Source: an uncultured Pseudomonadota bacterium
GTDB taxonomy: Bacteria > Pseudomonadota > Gammaproteobacteria > Burkholderiales > Methylophilaceae
Direction: 5' to 3'
DNA: 51,107 nucleotides
NCBI GenBank assembly: GCA_903876765.1
Contig: CAIRBH010000040.1
Span: 1 to 51,107, forward strand
The notes beneath the pieces are model-generated. The model saw nothing but the letters and a program-made list of their open reading frames with translations, was not told where the DNA came from and did not search any database. Each line of letters begins with the position of its first letter. The first letter of the stretch is position 1. Of the stretch, positions 30,119 to 38,913 are shown piece after piece. A program made the translations under genes and the position numbers.

Positions 30119-31168
30119 TTATCTGTTGAACTTAGCGCCAGATGGATGGTTAGATCCATGGACGAGCGCGTGGCAATTTAGACAAGCTCGACCAACACCA
30201 TTGGTGGTTGGGGTCGCGCTGCCAGGAGCCTGATAAGTCACACCGTTGACGATAATGTTGGTTGCATTACCTGATAGCGTCATGTTAGAACCTGAGAACT
30301 TAGCATTCGCGTGTTGGTTGCTGTGACACTCTTGACATAAGAACGGCGGTCTCGCTTTTAACAGTGGCGTAGTGTTTGAGCCATGAGGTGTGTGGCAGTT
30401 GGTACAATCATCAGTCACTGGCTGATGTTCGAATAACAACGGTCCGCGCTTCTCTGCATGGCAGGTATAACACGTTGCATTAACAGAATCCTTGATGAGC
30501 AATTTTGGCCCAGTGGTTCCGTGTGGGTTATGACAGTCAGAACATGACATTTTGCCTGCATCAAGTGGGTGTGTTGAAATACGATGTGTTTCAGCACGTT
30601 GAGTTTTATGGCAATTAAAACAAACCTCTGGCTGAGTTGTTTTAGCCAGTACTTTATCTTGTCTAGCATGCACTTCATGACAGGCCGCACAAACTATATT
30701 ACGGCTTTCATGCTGACTGCCAGTCCAGTGATTGCGTTTACCTGCGGCATTCGCATGGCAAGTTTGGCAAGAAGCATTTTGTTTGCTTGAAGCCGTTCTA
30801 GGGAATGATGAGTTACTACCACTCTTCATACCAAACAACACGTCTGGTGAAGGACGTGTTGCTTTACCGTCGGCATTTTTTACGTGCGCATCACTGTCAC
30901 CATGACAAGATTGACAACTAGGTGTTCGAGAGTCGGCTTTTACACCATGCTTAGTTTGATAAATTGACAATACCGGTTTTACTTCACTCTCATCATGACA
31001 CTTGGTACAAACAGCGTCCTTTTTTAGAGAGTCAGTTACTGCCGATTGCGTGACGGTTCGCACCGAAGACTCACCTAAATCAGGCAGTTCTGCTGCAAAA
31101 ATTCCCGAAGACGTTAGCAGCCCCCCGAACATTAAGCACAGTGCCGCAATTTTTGTTGTCAATTTCAT
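30119..31168 (-). CDS. mtoA: Decaheme c-type cytochrome MtoA (MtrA/DmsE family)
   Basis: The electron wire that sits inside the MtoB porin. The 349-residue protein has a Sec signal peptide (to about SSGIFA) and exactly ten CxxCH sites (CTKCH, CQSCH, CQTCH, CAACH, CFNCH, CSDCH, CYTCH, CTNCH, CQECH, CLNCH). Spacing and length fit MtrA/MtoA/PioA. I chose ATG 31168, which has GAGGGT at the right distance; an upstream in-frame TTG at 31204 has no ribosome-binding site and would spoil the signal peptide. No dmsAB genes are nearby, which argues against a DMSO-respiration role. The mtoB gene follows directly. Confidence 0.97.
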   Translation of the reverse strand: MKLTTKIAALCLMFGGLLTSSGIFAAELPDLGESSVRTVTQSAVTDSLKKDAVCTKCHDESEVKPVLSIYQTKHGVKADSRTPSCQSCHGDSDAHVKNADGKATRPSPDVLFGMKSGSNSSFPRTASSKQNASCQTCHANAAGKRNHWTGSQHESRNIVCAACHEVHARQDKVLAKTTQPEVCFNCHKTQRAETHRISTHPLDAGKMSCSDCHNPHGTTGPKLLIKDSVNATCYTCHAEKRGPLLFEHQPVTDDCTNCHTPHGSNTTPLLKARPPFLCQECHSNQHANAKFSGSNMTLSGNATNIIVNGVTYQAPGSATPTTNGVGRACLNCHALVHGSNHPSGAKFNR

Positions 31169-31230
31169 TTTATTTACCCTCGGTTTAATCTTGAATAAGG
31201 GCAACCAACACTGGCTACCCTAGATTTGCA

Positions 31231-31620
31231 CTAATCAGTTTCTGGCCATTTACCTCCAGGCAATGACAGCACCCACTCAATCAAATTAGTTTGTTGAGCG
31301 ACGTCTTTGACCTTAATGATTTTGTGTTCTTCTTCATGACCATCTGGGAATTTTGCTTTTTCGCCTGAAGTGATGTGGTTAATTAACTTTTTAACCGTTT
31401 CAGCATGATCTTTATCTTTGTACTTGGCTGCTACATCGCGGTAGGCAGGGCCATCTTTATGCTTATCGACTGCGTGGCATTTTAAGCAGCCGTTTTGACG
31501 GGCTAAAGACAATGCAGCGTCGGCATCTACTGCTAAAGCACTACTGGAATATATCAGGCTTAAACCGATTGAAACTGCTAAGACTTTAAACAATTGACTG
31601 ACTTGTAGTTGAATTTTCAT
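31231..31620 (-). CDS. mtoD: Periplasmic monoheme cytochrome c MtoD
   Basis: First gene of the operon; a 129-residue class I cytochrome c thought to shuttle electrons between MtoA and the inner-membrane cytochrome. Signal peptide to about A30 (SSALA). One heme site, CLKCH (C45, C48, H49). No methionine occurs after the initiator, so the usual Met ligand is absent. In its place lies FPDGHEEEH with H95 and H99. The C-terminal helix (NLIEWVLSL) matches the cytochrome c at 23014. The ribosome-binding site AGGAG lies directly against an inverted repeat, with an FNR-type box about 63 bp upstream. Its stop is 62 bp before mtoA. Confidence 0.93.
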   Translation of the reverse strand: MKIQLQVSQLFKVLAVSIGLSLIYSSSALAVDADAALSLARQNGCLKCHAVDKHKDGPAYRDVAAKYKDKDHAETVKKLINHITSGEKAKFPDGHEEEHKIIKVKDVAQQTNLIEWVLSLPGGKWPETD

Positions 31621-31631
31621 CGCTATCTCCT

Positions 31632-31658
31632 ATTGACCATAATAATTTAATGGTCAAT
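31632..31658 (-). promoter_or_regulatory. Perfect 9-9-9 inverted repeat before mtoD
   Basis: ATTGACCAT-N9-ATGGTCAAT ends one base before the mtoD ribosome-binding site. It could be an operator or, if transcribed, a 9-bp RNA hairpin that affects ribosome access. It matches no regulator motif I can name. Confidence 0.75.
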
Positions 31659-31682
31659 TTACTCTTTAAATTTAAATCCAAT

Positions 31683-31696
31683 TTGATTTAAATCAA
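31683..31696 (-). promoter_or_regulatory. FNR/ANR-type box upstream of the mto operon
   Basis: TTGAT-TTAA-ATCAA is a perfect match to the FNR consensus TTGAT-N4-ATCAA. It lies 63-76 bp before the mtoD start. If used as a class II activator site, transcription would start near 31648 with a -10 around 31656-31661 (TAAATT on the minus strand). Confidence 0.75.
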
Positions 31697-31768
31697 GTGA
31701 AGTGAAGATAGCTATGTTTTTATATGAACTTATAGCAGAACTAGTTATTTTGTAGTTTTATACAACAA

Positions 31769-31803
31769 AATTGATAATAAAAATATTTAATTGATAGTAA
31801 AAA
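31769..31803. repeat. 15-bp direct repeat with 20-bp period
   Basis: AATTGATAATAAAAA (31769-31783) and AATTGATAGTAAAAA (31789-31803) differ at one base. The period is close to two helical turns, upstream of the mto promoter region. No regulator was recognised. Confidence 0.55.
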
Positions 31804-31827
31804 CTGATAGCGTAGCTTTTTCTCAGT
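31803..31827 (-). terminator. Possible weak terminator after hemF
   Basis: On the minus strand ACTGA...TCAGT forms a five-base-pair outer stem with a short inner AGC/GCT pairing, followed by TTTTTAC. It is about 220 bp after the hemF stop. Weak; called by eye. Confidence 0.25.
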
Positions 31828-32000
31828 AGCATAAAAAAGGTAGAAAATGACTAAATTAAGTGGACTGGCAGCATGAATCAGCTACCCTGTACATGGCATA
31901 GCTAGCCGAATAGCAATGCTGTAGGCAAGAATTTAAAAAGGTGAATTGTTGGGAATAACTCCGCCTGATGGCTGACGATAGTAGTTATTGGCTGGGGCTG

Positions 32001-32059
32001 TATTTAACTGGCTAGGGATTAACTGGCCAGAGATTAATTAACCGGGATTAATTAACCAG
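32001..32059. repeat. Four imperfect ~15-bp repeats at the hemF 3' end
   Basis: Units ATTTAACTGGCTAGG, GATTAACTGGCCAGA, GATTAATTAACCGG and GATTAATTAACCAGG lie end to end. The last one overlaps the final hemF codons and stop, so the array looks like a gene-end sequence copied outwards by slippage. Confidence 0.6.
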
Positions 32060-32965
32060 GTCTAGCCAATTTTTATCTACCAAAAAATCAGTATAAAGTT
32101 TGGCTTCTGCGCTATTGGCTTCTGGCTTCCAGTCGTAGCGCCATTTAACGATAGGCGGCATAGAAAGCAGTATGGATTCGGTACGACCATTTGACTGTAA
32201 ACCAAACAAAGTGCCGCGGTCGTAGACCAAGTTAAATTCTACATAACGCCCCCGTCTATAGGCCTGAAAATCTCGCTCACGCTCACCGTAAGGCGTGTCT
32301 TTACGGCGCTGCACTATAGGCAAATAGGCATTTAAAAAGCTATCGCCAACAGCGCGTTGCATAGCAAAGCTTTTTTCAAAACCCAATTCGTTAAAGTCAT
32401 CAAAAAAGATACCGCCTATGCCACGCGGCTCTTTACGATGTTTTAGGTAAAAATACTCGTCACATTCTTTTTTAAATTTAGGGTAGTAGCTAAGGTTAAA
32501 CGCGTCCAAAGCGGTTTTATTGGTGCGATGAAAATGCTCTGCATCTTCTGCAAACCCATAATAAGGCGTCAGATCCATACCGCCACCAAACCACCAAATA
32601 TCGGCTTGTGTGCTGTTTGGTGACTTAGCCACAAAAAAACGTACATTCATGTGCACGGTAGGAATATAAGGATTACGTGGGTGAAATACCAGCGAAACAC
32701 CCATGGCCTCCCAAGCACGACCAGCGGCTTCGGGATGTGCAGCACTGGCTGATGGGGGCAATTTGCTACCCAGTACGTGTGAAAAGCCCACTCCTGCCCG
32801 CTCAAATACATGGCCTTCTTCTAGCAAGCATGAGGTGCCGCCTCCGCCTTCGGGTCGCTGCCAACTGTCTTGTAAAAAGTTTTTACCATCAACCAGCTCT
32901 AAAGCTTCCACAATCTTAGCTTGTAAGTTTTGCAAATAATTGAGTACGGCTTGGGTATCCATCAT
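32048..32965 (-). CDS. hemF: Oxygen-dependent coproporphyrinogen III oxidase
   Basis: Makes protoporphyrinogen IX in heme synthesis using O2. The 305-residue length is standard. Motifs: [52 protein letters not shown] and [14 protein letters not shown] near the C-terminus. The start overlaps the purD stop (TAATG), so it is translated from the purH-purD-hemF transcript. It lies directly upstream of the heme-rich mto operon on the same strand, though separated by 427 bp. Confidence 0.98.
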   Translation of the reverse strand: MMDTQAVLNYLQNLQAKIVEALELVDGKNFLQDSWQRPEGGGGTSCLLEEGHVFERAGVGFSHVLGSKLPPSASAAHPEAAGRAWEAMGVSLVFHPRNPYIPTVHMNVRFFVAKSPNSTQADIWWFGGGMDLTPYYGFAEDAEHFHRTNKTALDAFNLSYYPKFKKECDEYFYLKHRKEPRGIGGIFFDDFNELGFEKSFAMQRAVGDSFLNAYLPIVQRRKDTPYGERERDFQAYRRGRYVEFNLVYDRGTLFGLQSNGRTESILLSMPPIVKWRYDWKPEANSAEAKLYTDFLVDKNWLDLVN

Positions 32966-34233
32966 TAACCTTTAATGGCGCGATAGCCAATATCCGTGCG
33001 GTATTGTGCACCATCAAATTTAATATCAGCTAAAATTTGGTAGGCTTGGGTTTGGGCAAACTTGGCTGTTTCGCCCAGCGTAGTGACGCATAATACCCGA
33101 CCGCCACTGGTGAGTACTTTGCCATCTTTAAGCACCGTCCCCGCATGAAAAACCTGCGCATCAGTCAAGTCACTCGGTAAGCCAGTAATTTCATCACCCA
33201 AGCGCGGTGTATCAGGGTAATTCGCCGAGGCCATCACAACGCCGAGCGCAGTGCGTCTATCCCACTCGGCTTCCACTTGGTCTAAGCTGCCATTCACAGC
33301 GTGCTCAGCCAAGGCTACAAAGTCACTTTTTAGCCGCAACATGATTGGCTGCGTTTCGGGGTCGCCCATACGGCAATTAAATTCTAGGGTTTTAACGCCA
33401 CCATCAGGTGAAATCATCAAGCCTGCATATAAAAAGCCAGTGTACGGAATACCATCTTTGGCCATGCCATCCACGGTTGGCCGAATAATTTCGCGCATCA
33501 CTTTAGCATGGATTTGCGGCGTCACCACAGGGGCTGGCGAATAAGCGCCCATACCGCCCGTATTAGGGCCTAGATCATGGTCTTGCAGACGTTTGTGGTC
33601 TTGACTGGTGGCTAGCGCTAAAATATTTTTGCCATCCACCATCACAATAAAACTGGCTTCTTCACCGGTTAAAAATTCTTCTATCACCACTCTAGCGCCA
33701 GCACTGCCAAGTTTGTTGTCAGATAGCATAGCATCTATCGCCTCATGCGCTTCTTGGTCAGACATAGCCACCACTACGCCTTTACCCGCCGCCAAACCAT
33801 CTGCTTTAATCACTATCGGTGTGCCTTGCTCAGCCACATAATCATGCGCTAGCTTAGCATCGGTAAACGTGGCATAAGCCGCGGTAGGAATATGGTGGCG
33901 CAGCATAAACGCCTTGGCATAATCTTTAGAAGACTCTAATTGCGCTGCCGCTTTGGTTGGGCCAAAAATTTTTAACCCTGCCGCACGAAAAGCATCAACC
34001 ACGCCTTGTGAAAGCGGCGCCTCAGGTCCGACGATAGTCAGGTGAATTTGCTCTTTTTGGGCAAAATCCAGTAAATCTGGCACACTAGTGATAGGCACAT
34101 TAAGCATGTCAGGATTGCTGGCAGTGCCAGCATTACCCGGCGCCACATAGACGCGGCTCACTTGTTTATTTTGGGCGATTTTCCAAGCTAGCGCATGTTC
34201 GCGACCACCACTGCCTATGACCATTACTTTCAT
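32965..34233 (-). CDS. purD: Phosphoribosylamine-glycine ligase PurD
   Basis: ATP-grasp enzyme of purine synthesis that joins glycine to phosphoribosylamine. The protein begins [17 protein letters not shown] and has the family motifs [42 protein letters not shown] and [14 protein letters not shown] chose ATG 34233 (422 residues), the usual family start, with AAGGT ten bases upstream; a GTG at 34242 would add three residues. It lies between purH (4-14 bp spacing) and hemF (1-base overlap). Confidence 0.97.
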   Translation of the reverse strand: MKVMVIGSGGREHALAWKIAQNKQVSRVYVAPGNAGTASNPDMLNVPITSVPDLLDFAQKEQIHLTIVGPEAPLSQGVVDAFRAAGLKIFGPTKAAAQLESSKDYAKAFMLRHHIPTAAYATFTDAKLAHDYVAEQGTPIVIKADGLAAGKGVVVAMSDQEAHEAIDAMLSDNKLGSAGARVVIEEFLTGEEASFIVMVDGKNILALATSQDHKRLQDHDLGPNTGGMGAYSPAPVVTPQIHAKVMREIIRPTVDGMAKDGIPYTGFLYAGLMISPDGGVKTLEFNCRMGDPETQPIMLRLKSDFVALAEHAVNGSLDQVEAEWDRRTALGVVMASANYPDTPRLGDEITGLPSDLTDAQVFHAGTVLKDGKVLTSGGRVLCVTTLGETAKFAQTQAYQILADIKFDGAQYRTDIGYRAIKG

Positions 34234-34246
34234 ATCATGCACTACC

Positions 34247-35833
34247 TTAATGTCTAAAATGGCGTATGCCAGTCACAACCATGACCAAACCGTGTTCATC
34301 GGCTGCCGCGATCACTTCTTCATCACGCATACTACCGCCTGGATGAATAACACAGCTGGCGCCAGCTTCTGCCAGTACATCAATGCCGTCACGGAATGGA
34401 AAAAACGCATCAGACGCCACCACCGCGTCTTTAAGGCTAAGCCCCGCGTGTTGCGCTTTAATGGCGGCAATCCTAGTGCTGTCAACGCGGCTCATTTGGC
34501 CAGCGCCCACGCCTAGCGTCATACCATTACCACAAAATACGATGGCGTTAGATTTAACATATTTAGCCACTCGCCACGCAAATAATAGGTCGGCCATTTG
34601 TTGTGGGGTTGGTTGTTTTTTGCTGACTATTTTTAAGTCAGATTCGCTAATTTCATGATTGTCTGCGGTTTGAACTAGCAGGCCAGAGCCGACGCGCTTA
34701 GTATCGTGCGAATTGCGACCTTGCTCCCAGGCACTGCTGCCACCCTTGGGTAAATCAATTTTAAGCAGGCGTACATTGGCTTTTGCAGAAAAAATCGCCA
34801 AGGCTTCTGACGTGTATGCTGGGGCGATTAGCACCTCGACAAACTGTTTACTCACCGCTTCGGCGGCGGCTTTATCCACTATGCTGTTAAACGCAATAAT
34901 GCCGCCAAACGCACTGCTAGGGTCGGTCTGAAAAGCCTTGCTATAAGCCTCTAATGCAGAATTGCCTAGCGCCACACCACACGGATTAGCGTGCTTTACT
35001 ATGACGCAGGCGGTGCTATTAAACGATTTAACGGCTTCCCAAGCGGCATCGCCATCGGCAATATTGTTGTAGCTTAGTTCTTTGCCTTGCAATTGCACTG
35101 CGGTGACTAGCGAGCCTGGCGCTGGATTTAAATCACGATAAAACGCCGCTTGCTGATGCGGGTTTTCACCGTAACGCAAGTCTTGCAGCTTGATAAAACG
35201 GCCATTGGTTTGTGCCGAAAAAGCACTACGCGTGCCATCTGCATTAAATGATGAAAGGTAATCGCTAATCGCCCCGTCATAATTGCTAATGCGGTTAAAC
35301 GCCGCAACAGACAAGGCAAATTGCGTGGCAGAACTCACCGCACCACCCGTGCTTTTTAGCTCAGCAATCACCTCTGCATATTGGCTGGCATCGGTCAGTA
35401 CTGCGACGTCTTTCCAGTTTTTTGCGGCAGAACGCACCATGGCTGGGCCGCCAATATCTATATTTTCAATGGCTTCTTCTAGTGTGCAGTTGGGCTGTGC
35501 TACCGTTGCTTCAAATGGGTATAAATTAACAACCACCATGTCGATATTAGGAATGTTAGCCGCCTTCATGGCTGAGACATGGTCAGGCAAATCACGGCGA
35601 CCCAAAATTCCGCCATGCACTTTAGGGTGAAGGGTTTTAACGCGGCCATCTAACATTTCGCTAAATCCCGTATAGTCGCTTACTTCTACCACGGCTATAT
35701 TGTTGTCACGCAACAGTTTGGCCGTGCCACCTGTAGATAAAATTTCTACCTTAAATTGAGCTAAGGCTTGCGCTAACTCTAAAATGCCCGATTTATCTGA
35801 AACGCTGATTAGCGCACGTTTAATAGTTGCCAT
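34247..35833 (-). CDS. purH: Bifunctional AICAR transformylase/IMP cyclohydrolase PurH
   Basis: Catalyses the last two steps of IMP synthesis. The 528 residues comprise an N-terminal MGS-like cyclohydrolase domain (about 1-150; [43 protein letters not shown]) and a C-terminal transformylase domain with [11 protein letters not shown] and the catalytic Lys-His in [13 protein letters not shown]. The C-terminus has [14 protein letters not shown] and the HPGGS motif. It is followed closely by purD. Confidence 0.98.
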   Translation of the reverse strand: MATIKRALISVSDKSGILELAQALAQFKVEILSTGGTAKLLRDNNIAVVEVSDYTGFSEMLDGRVKTLHPKVHGGILGRRDLPDHVSAMKAANIPNIDMVVVNLYPFEATVAQPNCTLEEAIENIDIGGPAMVRSAAKNWKDVAVLTDASQYAEVIAELKSTGGAVSSATQFALSVAAFNRISNYDGAISDYLSSFNADGTRSAFSAQTNGRFIKLQDLRYGENPHQQAAFYRDLNPAPGSLVTAVQLQGKELSYNNIADGDAAWEAVKSFNSTACVIVKHANPCGVALGNSALEAYSKAFQTDPSSAFGGIIAFNSIVDKAAAEAVSKQFVEVLIAPAYTSEALAIFSAKANVRLLKIDLPKGGSSAWEQGRNSHDTKRVGSGLLVQTADNHEISESDLKIVSKKQPTPQQMADLLFAWRVAKYVKSNAIVFCGNGMTLGVGAGQMSRVDSTRIAAIKAQHAGLSLKDAVVASDAFFPFRDGIDVLAEAGASCVIHPGGSMRDEEVIAAADEHGLVMVVTGIRHFRH

Positions 35834-35884
35834 GTTGAAAACTCTGTAGAAGGTTGATGACTAAAAAAACTAAAATCTGCGCTA

Positions 35885-36118
35885 TTAGCCGATTTTGTAT
35901 TGCTGCATTTTTTTACGTAAGGTATTGCGATTTAATCCTAGAATTTCTGCCGCCTTGCTTTGGTTACCAGCGGCATACTCTAAGGTGTATTCCAACAAGG
36001 GCTTTTCTACACAGCCCAAGACCATGTCATATAAGGCGTGCGGCGGCTCACCATCTAAATCTTTAAAGTACTGATCTAGCGAAGATTTGACGCTGTTAGA
36101 AAGTTCACATTTATTCAT
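35885..36118 (-). CDS. fis: DNA-binding protein Fis
   Basis: A 77-residue Fis-family nucleoid protein that binds and bends DNA and stimulates growth-related promoters. The C-terminal helix-turn-helix (YAAGNQSKAAEILGLNRNTL then RKKMQQY) is fully conserved; the N-terminal beta-hairpin arm is short, as usual in betaproteobacteria. Its start overlaps the dusB stop by one base (TAATG). The dusB-fis pair is a classic proteobacterial arrangement. Confidence 0.96.
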   Translation of the reverse strand: MNKCELSNSVKSSLDQYFKDLDGEPPHALYDMVLGCVEKPLLEYTLEYAAGNQSKAAEILGLNRNTLRKKMQQYKIG

Positions 36119-37152
36119 TATGCAACCTTAAGAAGTACTAGGCTATCGGTCTGAACGTGCTCATCATACTGCAAGCGATGGTCACGACTTTGCAAGTGAT
36201 CAAAAAATTCATCTATCGCACCTAATTGCAAATCTATGGTTTGCAAGGTGTTCATATTGTGGCGAAAATTCGCCGAATCTTTTAAGCCCTTGGTATACCA
36301 AGAAATATGCTTACGCGCCATACGCATACCGGTTAATTCGCCATAAAAATCATATAAATCATGCAAATGTGCCAACATCACACTACGAATTTCAGCCACT
36401 TCGGGGGCTGGTAGATGTTCGCCAGTCTTAATAAAGTGCTCAATCTCTCGGAATATCCAAGGCCGCCCTTGTGCGGCACGGCCTATCATGACTGCATCCG
36501 CCCCCGTGTATTCGAGCACAAATTTAGCTTTTTCTGGGCTGGTAATATCGCCGTTGGCAATCAAGGGTATGTTAATCGCCTGTTTCACCATGGCTATCGT
36601 GTCGTACTCCGCATCACCAGTATACAAACAAGCGCGGGTGCGGCCATGCATGGCTAAAGCCTGCACGCCAATATCTTCGGCCATTTTGGCTATTTGTACC
36701 GCATTACGGTTATTTTTATCCCAGCCTGTTCTAATCTTCAAGGTAACAGGCACGTCCACCGCATTGACCACGGCTCTGAGAATTTGCGCCACCAGCGGCT
36801 CGTCTTTTAGTAAGGCAGAGCCCGCCATGACATTACATATTTTTTTTGCAGGGCAGCCCATGTTAATGTCGATAATCTGCGCGCCGTTATCCACATTATG
36901 TTTGGCCGCCTCTGCCATCATTTTTGGGTCAGCACCAGCAATTTGCACAGAAATTGGGTCGACTTCACCCTCATGGTTGGCGCGGCGCAGGGTTTTCTCG
37001 CTACCGTAAAGTAAAGAGTTAGAGGTTACCATTTCAGACACGGCTAAGCCTGCGCCCATTTTTTTACATAACTGGCGAAAAGGTCTATCTGTCACCCCAG
37101 CCATGGGGGCGACAATAAGGTTGTTTTTTAAAATGTGACGGCCGATTTGCAC
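36118..37152 (-). CDS. dusB: tRNA-dihydrouridine synthase DusB
   Basis: FMN-dependent enzyme that reduces uridine in tRNA. The 344-residue TIM barrel shows APMAGVTDRPFRQLC, SEMVTSNSLLYG, the active-site cysteine in DINMGCPAKK, VTLKIRTGWD, MHGRTR and NGDITSPEKA. Translation starts at GTG 37152 with a weak AAGA upstream; the family-typical IGRHILKNNLIVAPMAG begins just after it. It heads the dusB-fis unit. Confidence 0.96.
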   Translation of the reverse strand: MQIGRHILKNNLIVAPMAGVTDRPFRQLCKKMGAGLAVSEMVTSNSLLYGSEKTLRRANHEGEVDPISVQIAGADPKMMAEAAKHNVDNGAQIIDINMGCPAKKICNVMAGSALLKDEPLVAQILRAVVNAVDVPVTLKIRTGWDKNNRNAVQIAKMAEDIGVQALAMHGRTRACLYTGDAEYDTIAMVKQAINIPLIANGDITSPEKAKFVLEYTGADAVMIGRAAQGRPWIFREIEHFIKTGEHLPAPEVAEIRSVMLAHLHDLYDFYGELTGMRMARKHISWYTKGLKDSANFRHNMNTLQTIDLQLGAIDEFFDHLQSRDHRLQYDEHVQTDSLVLLKVA

Positions 37153-37255
37153 TGTTATTTTCTTATATTTTTAATTATTATTTTGATGATCTAGCTGATC
37201 ATTATTTTGGCATTTCATTATTAACGCCCGGCCGACTATTTTATACGCAAATGGG

Positions 37256-38659
37256 ATGACAGAAAACTTAAATTTGCAGTTAATTCTGCCTAAAACTAAA
37301 TGTTTGTATAATGACTGTACTAAGCCATTTTTCCTGCCTATAAAGAGCCTTGCTTTGAAGCAAAATACACCAACTGCCAAGCCATCTACTAAGCCATCTG
37401 CTAGGCACGTTGCCTTTGCCAGCTTTATCGGCACCACCATAGAATTTTACGACTTTTATATTTACGCCATGGCCTCGGCCTTGGTGATAGGTCCGGTGTT
37501 TTTTCCTGCGAGTGCCCCTGCTACGCAGGCCTTAAATGCATTTTTAACCTTTGGCATTGCCTTTATTGCACGGCCACTAGGCGCGATTATTTTTGGTCAT
37601 TTTGGTGACCGCATCGGTCGCAAGGCCACTTTAGCCTCATCATTATTATTGATGGGTATTTGCACTTTATTGATAGGCTGTTTGCCAGGGTATAACAGCT
37701 TAGGCCCTTGGGCTGCTGTCATTTTATGCCTATTGAGGTTAGGCCAAGGCTTAGGCCTAGGTGGTGAATGGGCAGGCGCCGCATTATTGGCTACTGAACA
37801 CGCGCCAACTGGCAGGCGCGCTTGGTTTGGCATGTTTCCGCAATTGGGGCCATCTATAGGCTTTTTACTCGCCAGCTTAAGTTTTTTAGTGCTTAGTGTG
37901 TATTTAACAGAAGCAGAATTTAAAGCTTGGGGTTGGCGTATGCCATTTTTTGCCAGCGCTTTATTGGTAATGGTCGGTTTATACATACGCTTTAAACTGG
38001 CAGAAACACCTGCTTTTAGCAAAGCACTAGCAGCGCACCATACCCATAAAACGCCTATACAATCTTTATTAAAAACACATCTTCGGCCATTAATATTGGG
38101 CGCTTTGGCCGTGACGGTTTGCTATAACTTGTTTTATACCACCAGCGTTTTTTGTTTAAGTTATGGCACTAAAACCTTACTTATTCCGCGTGCAGAATTT
38201 TTAAAAATGCTATGTTTTGCCGTGGTTTTTATGGCGCTAATTACGCCGCTATCAGCCCAATTGAGCGATCAATGGGGACGTAAACCAGTGCTACTCACAG
38301 GCTGTTTTTTGGCGATATTAGCAGGGTTTAGCTTAAGCCCTTTGCTGGCCAGCCATTCCACTTTGCTGATTACCTTGTTTTTATCTATCGCCTTATTATT
38401 AATGGGCGCGACGTTTGCCCCTATGGGGGCTTTTTTACCTGAGCAGTTTCCAGTTGCGGTGCGTTACACTGGCGCTGGCCTCAGTTACAATATAGGCGGT
38501 ATTTTAGGTGCGGCTAGTGCCCCTTATATTTCACAAATATTGGTCGATAAAGGGGGCTTGGTCTGGGTGGGCTATTACGTATCGACCATGGCTTTTATCA
38601 GTTTTGTAGCGGTATTACTCATGCACGAAACTAAACAAATCGATTTTAATGACAGTTAG
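37256..38659 (+). CDS. MFS transporter, metabolite:H+ symporter type
   Basis: A 12-helix inner-membrane transporter of the MHS branch (as in ShiA, ProP and KgtP). Motifs: [19 protein letters not shown] in helix 1, the loop 2-3 motif [26 protein letters not shown] in helix 4 and [10 protein letters not shown] midway. Substrate unknown. The start is uncertain. ATG 37256 gives 467 residues but has no ribosome-binding site, and a TATAAT lies inside that extension (37306). An in-frame TTG at 37355 with AAAGAG upstream gives a more usual N-terminus. The last four bases overlap the convergent YkgJ gene. Confidence 0.88.
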   Translation: MTENLNLQLILPKTKCLYNDCTKPFFLPIKSLALKQNTPTAKPSTKPSARHVAFASFIGTTIEFYDFYIYAMASALVIGPVFFPASAPATQALNAFLTFGIAFIARPLGAIIFGHFGDRIGRKATLASSLLLMGICTLLIGCLPGYNSLGPWAAVILCLLRLGQGLGLGGEWAGAALLATEHAPTGRRAWFGMFPQLGPSIGFLLASLSFLVLSVYLTEAEFKAWGWRMPFFASALLVMVGLYIRFKLAETPAFSKALAAHHTHKTPIQSLLKTHLRPLILGALAVTVCYNLFYTTSVFCLSYGTKTLLIPRAEFLKMLCFAVVFMALITPLSAQLSDQWGRKPVLLTGCFLAILAGFSLSPLLASHSTLLITLFLSIALLLMGATFAPMGAFLPEQFPVAVRYTGAGLSYNIGGILGAASAPYISQILVDKGGLVWVGYYVSTMAFISFVAVLLMHETKQIDFNDS

Positions 38660-38913
38660 CTGGGCGCTGTAAGCCGCTCTAAATTGGTCAGCCATAGCAT
38701 GGCTTGCGGCGCTGCATCCCCGCACATTTCTTGGCTAGCTTGCAGACTTGCACAAAATGCTGGGCGCTCTGGCTGGCCAAAGATCATACATTGATCATCA
38801 GCATTTAGCTGTATGCAACGCACACCAGCTGGTTTGCCGTCTGGCATGCCTGGAATAGGGCTATTGATAGAGGGGGCGATACAACAAGCCCCACAACCTA
38901 CCCTGCATTGCAA
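38656..38913 (-). CDS. YkgJ family cysteine cluster protein
   Basis: An 85-residue protein with the YkgJ Fe/Zn-binding cysteine pattern: CRVGCGACC at the N-terminus, then GVRC, QCMIFG, FCASL and a final MCG. The start is TTG at 38913, the first codon after an in-frame stop, and it sits directly against the stop of the next gene upstream (TAATTG). The family nearly always begins in this way, so the TTG is accepted. Function is not known; it is probably co-expressed with the CinA-like gene. Confidence 0.88.
   Translation of the reverse strand: MQCRVGCGACCIAPSINSPIPGMPDGKPAGVRCIQLNADDQCMIFGQPERPAFCASLQASQEMCGDAAPQAMLWLTNLERLTAPS

Larger units (their letters stand above)
31621..32047. other. Intergenic control region between mtoD and hemF
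   Basis: A 427-bp AT-rich stretch. Going away from mtoD it holds the ribosome-binding site, the 9-9-9 inverted repeat, an FNR-type box, a 15-bp direct repeat, a possible hemF terminator, and about 170 bp (31830-32000) in which I see nothing, then the hemF-end repeats. No gene-sized ORF. Confidence 0.7.

Noticed and set aside
30119-31168. DMSO-respiration cytochrome DmsE
   Set aside because: The family name fits, but no dmsA, dmsB or molybdoenzyme gene is nearby, whereas mtoD and mtoC flank it in the known Mto order.
31169-31204. Extended N-terminus of mtoA from a TTG start
   Set aside because: ATG 31168 has a well-placed GAGGGT and gives a clean signal peptide; the extension has neither.
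37306-37311. TATAAT as a firm promoter for the MFS gene
   Set aside because: No acceptable -35 at 16-18 bp was found, so it is only mentioned as support for a later start.
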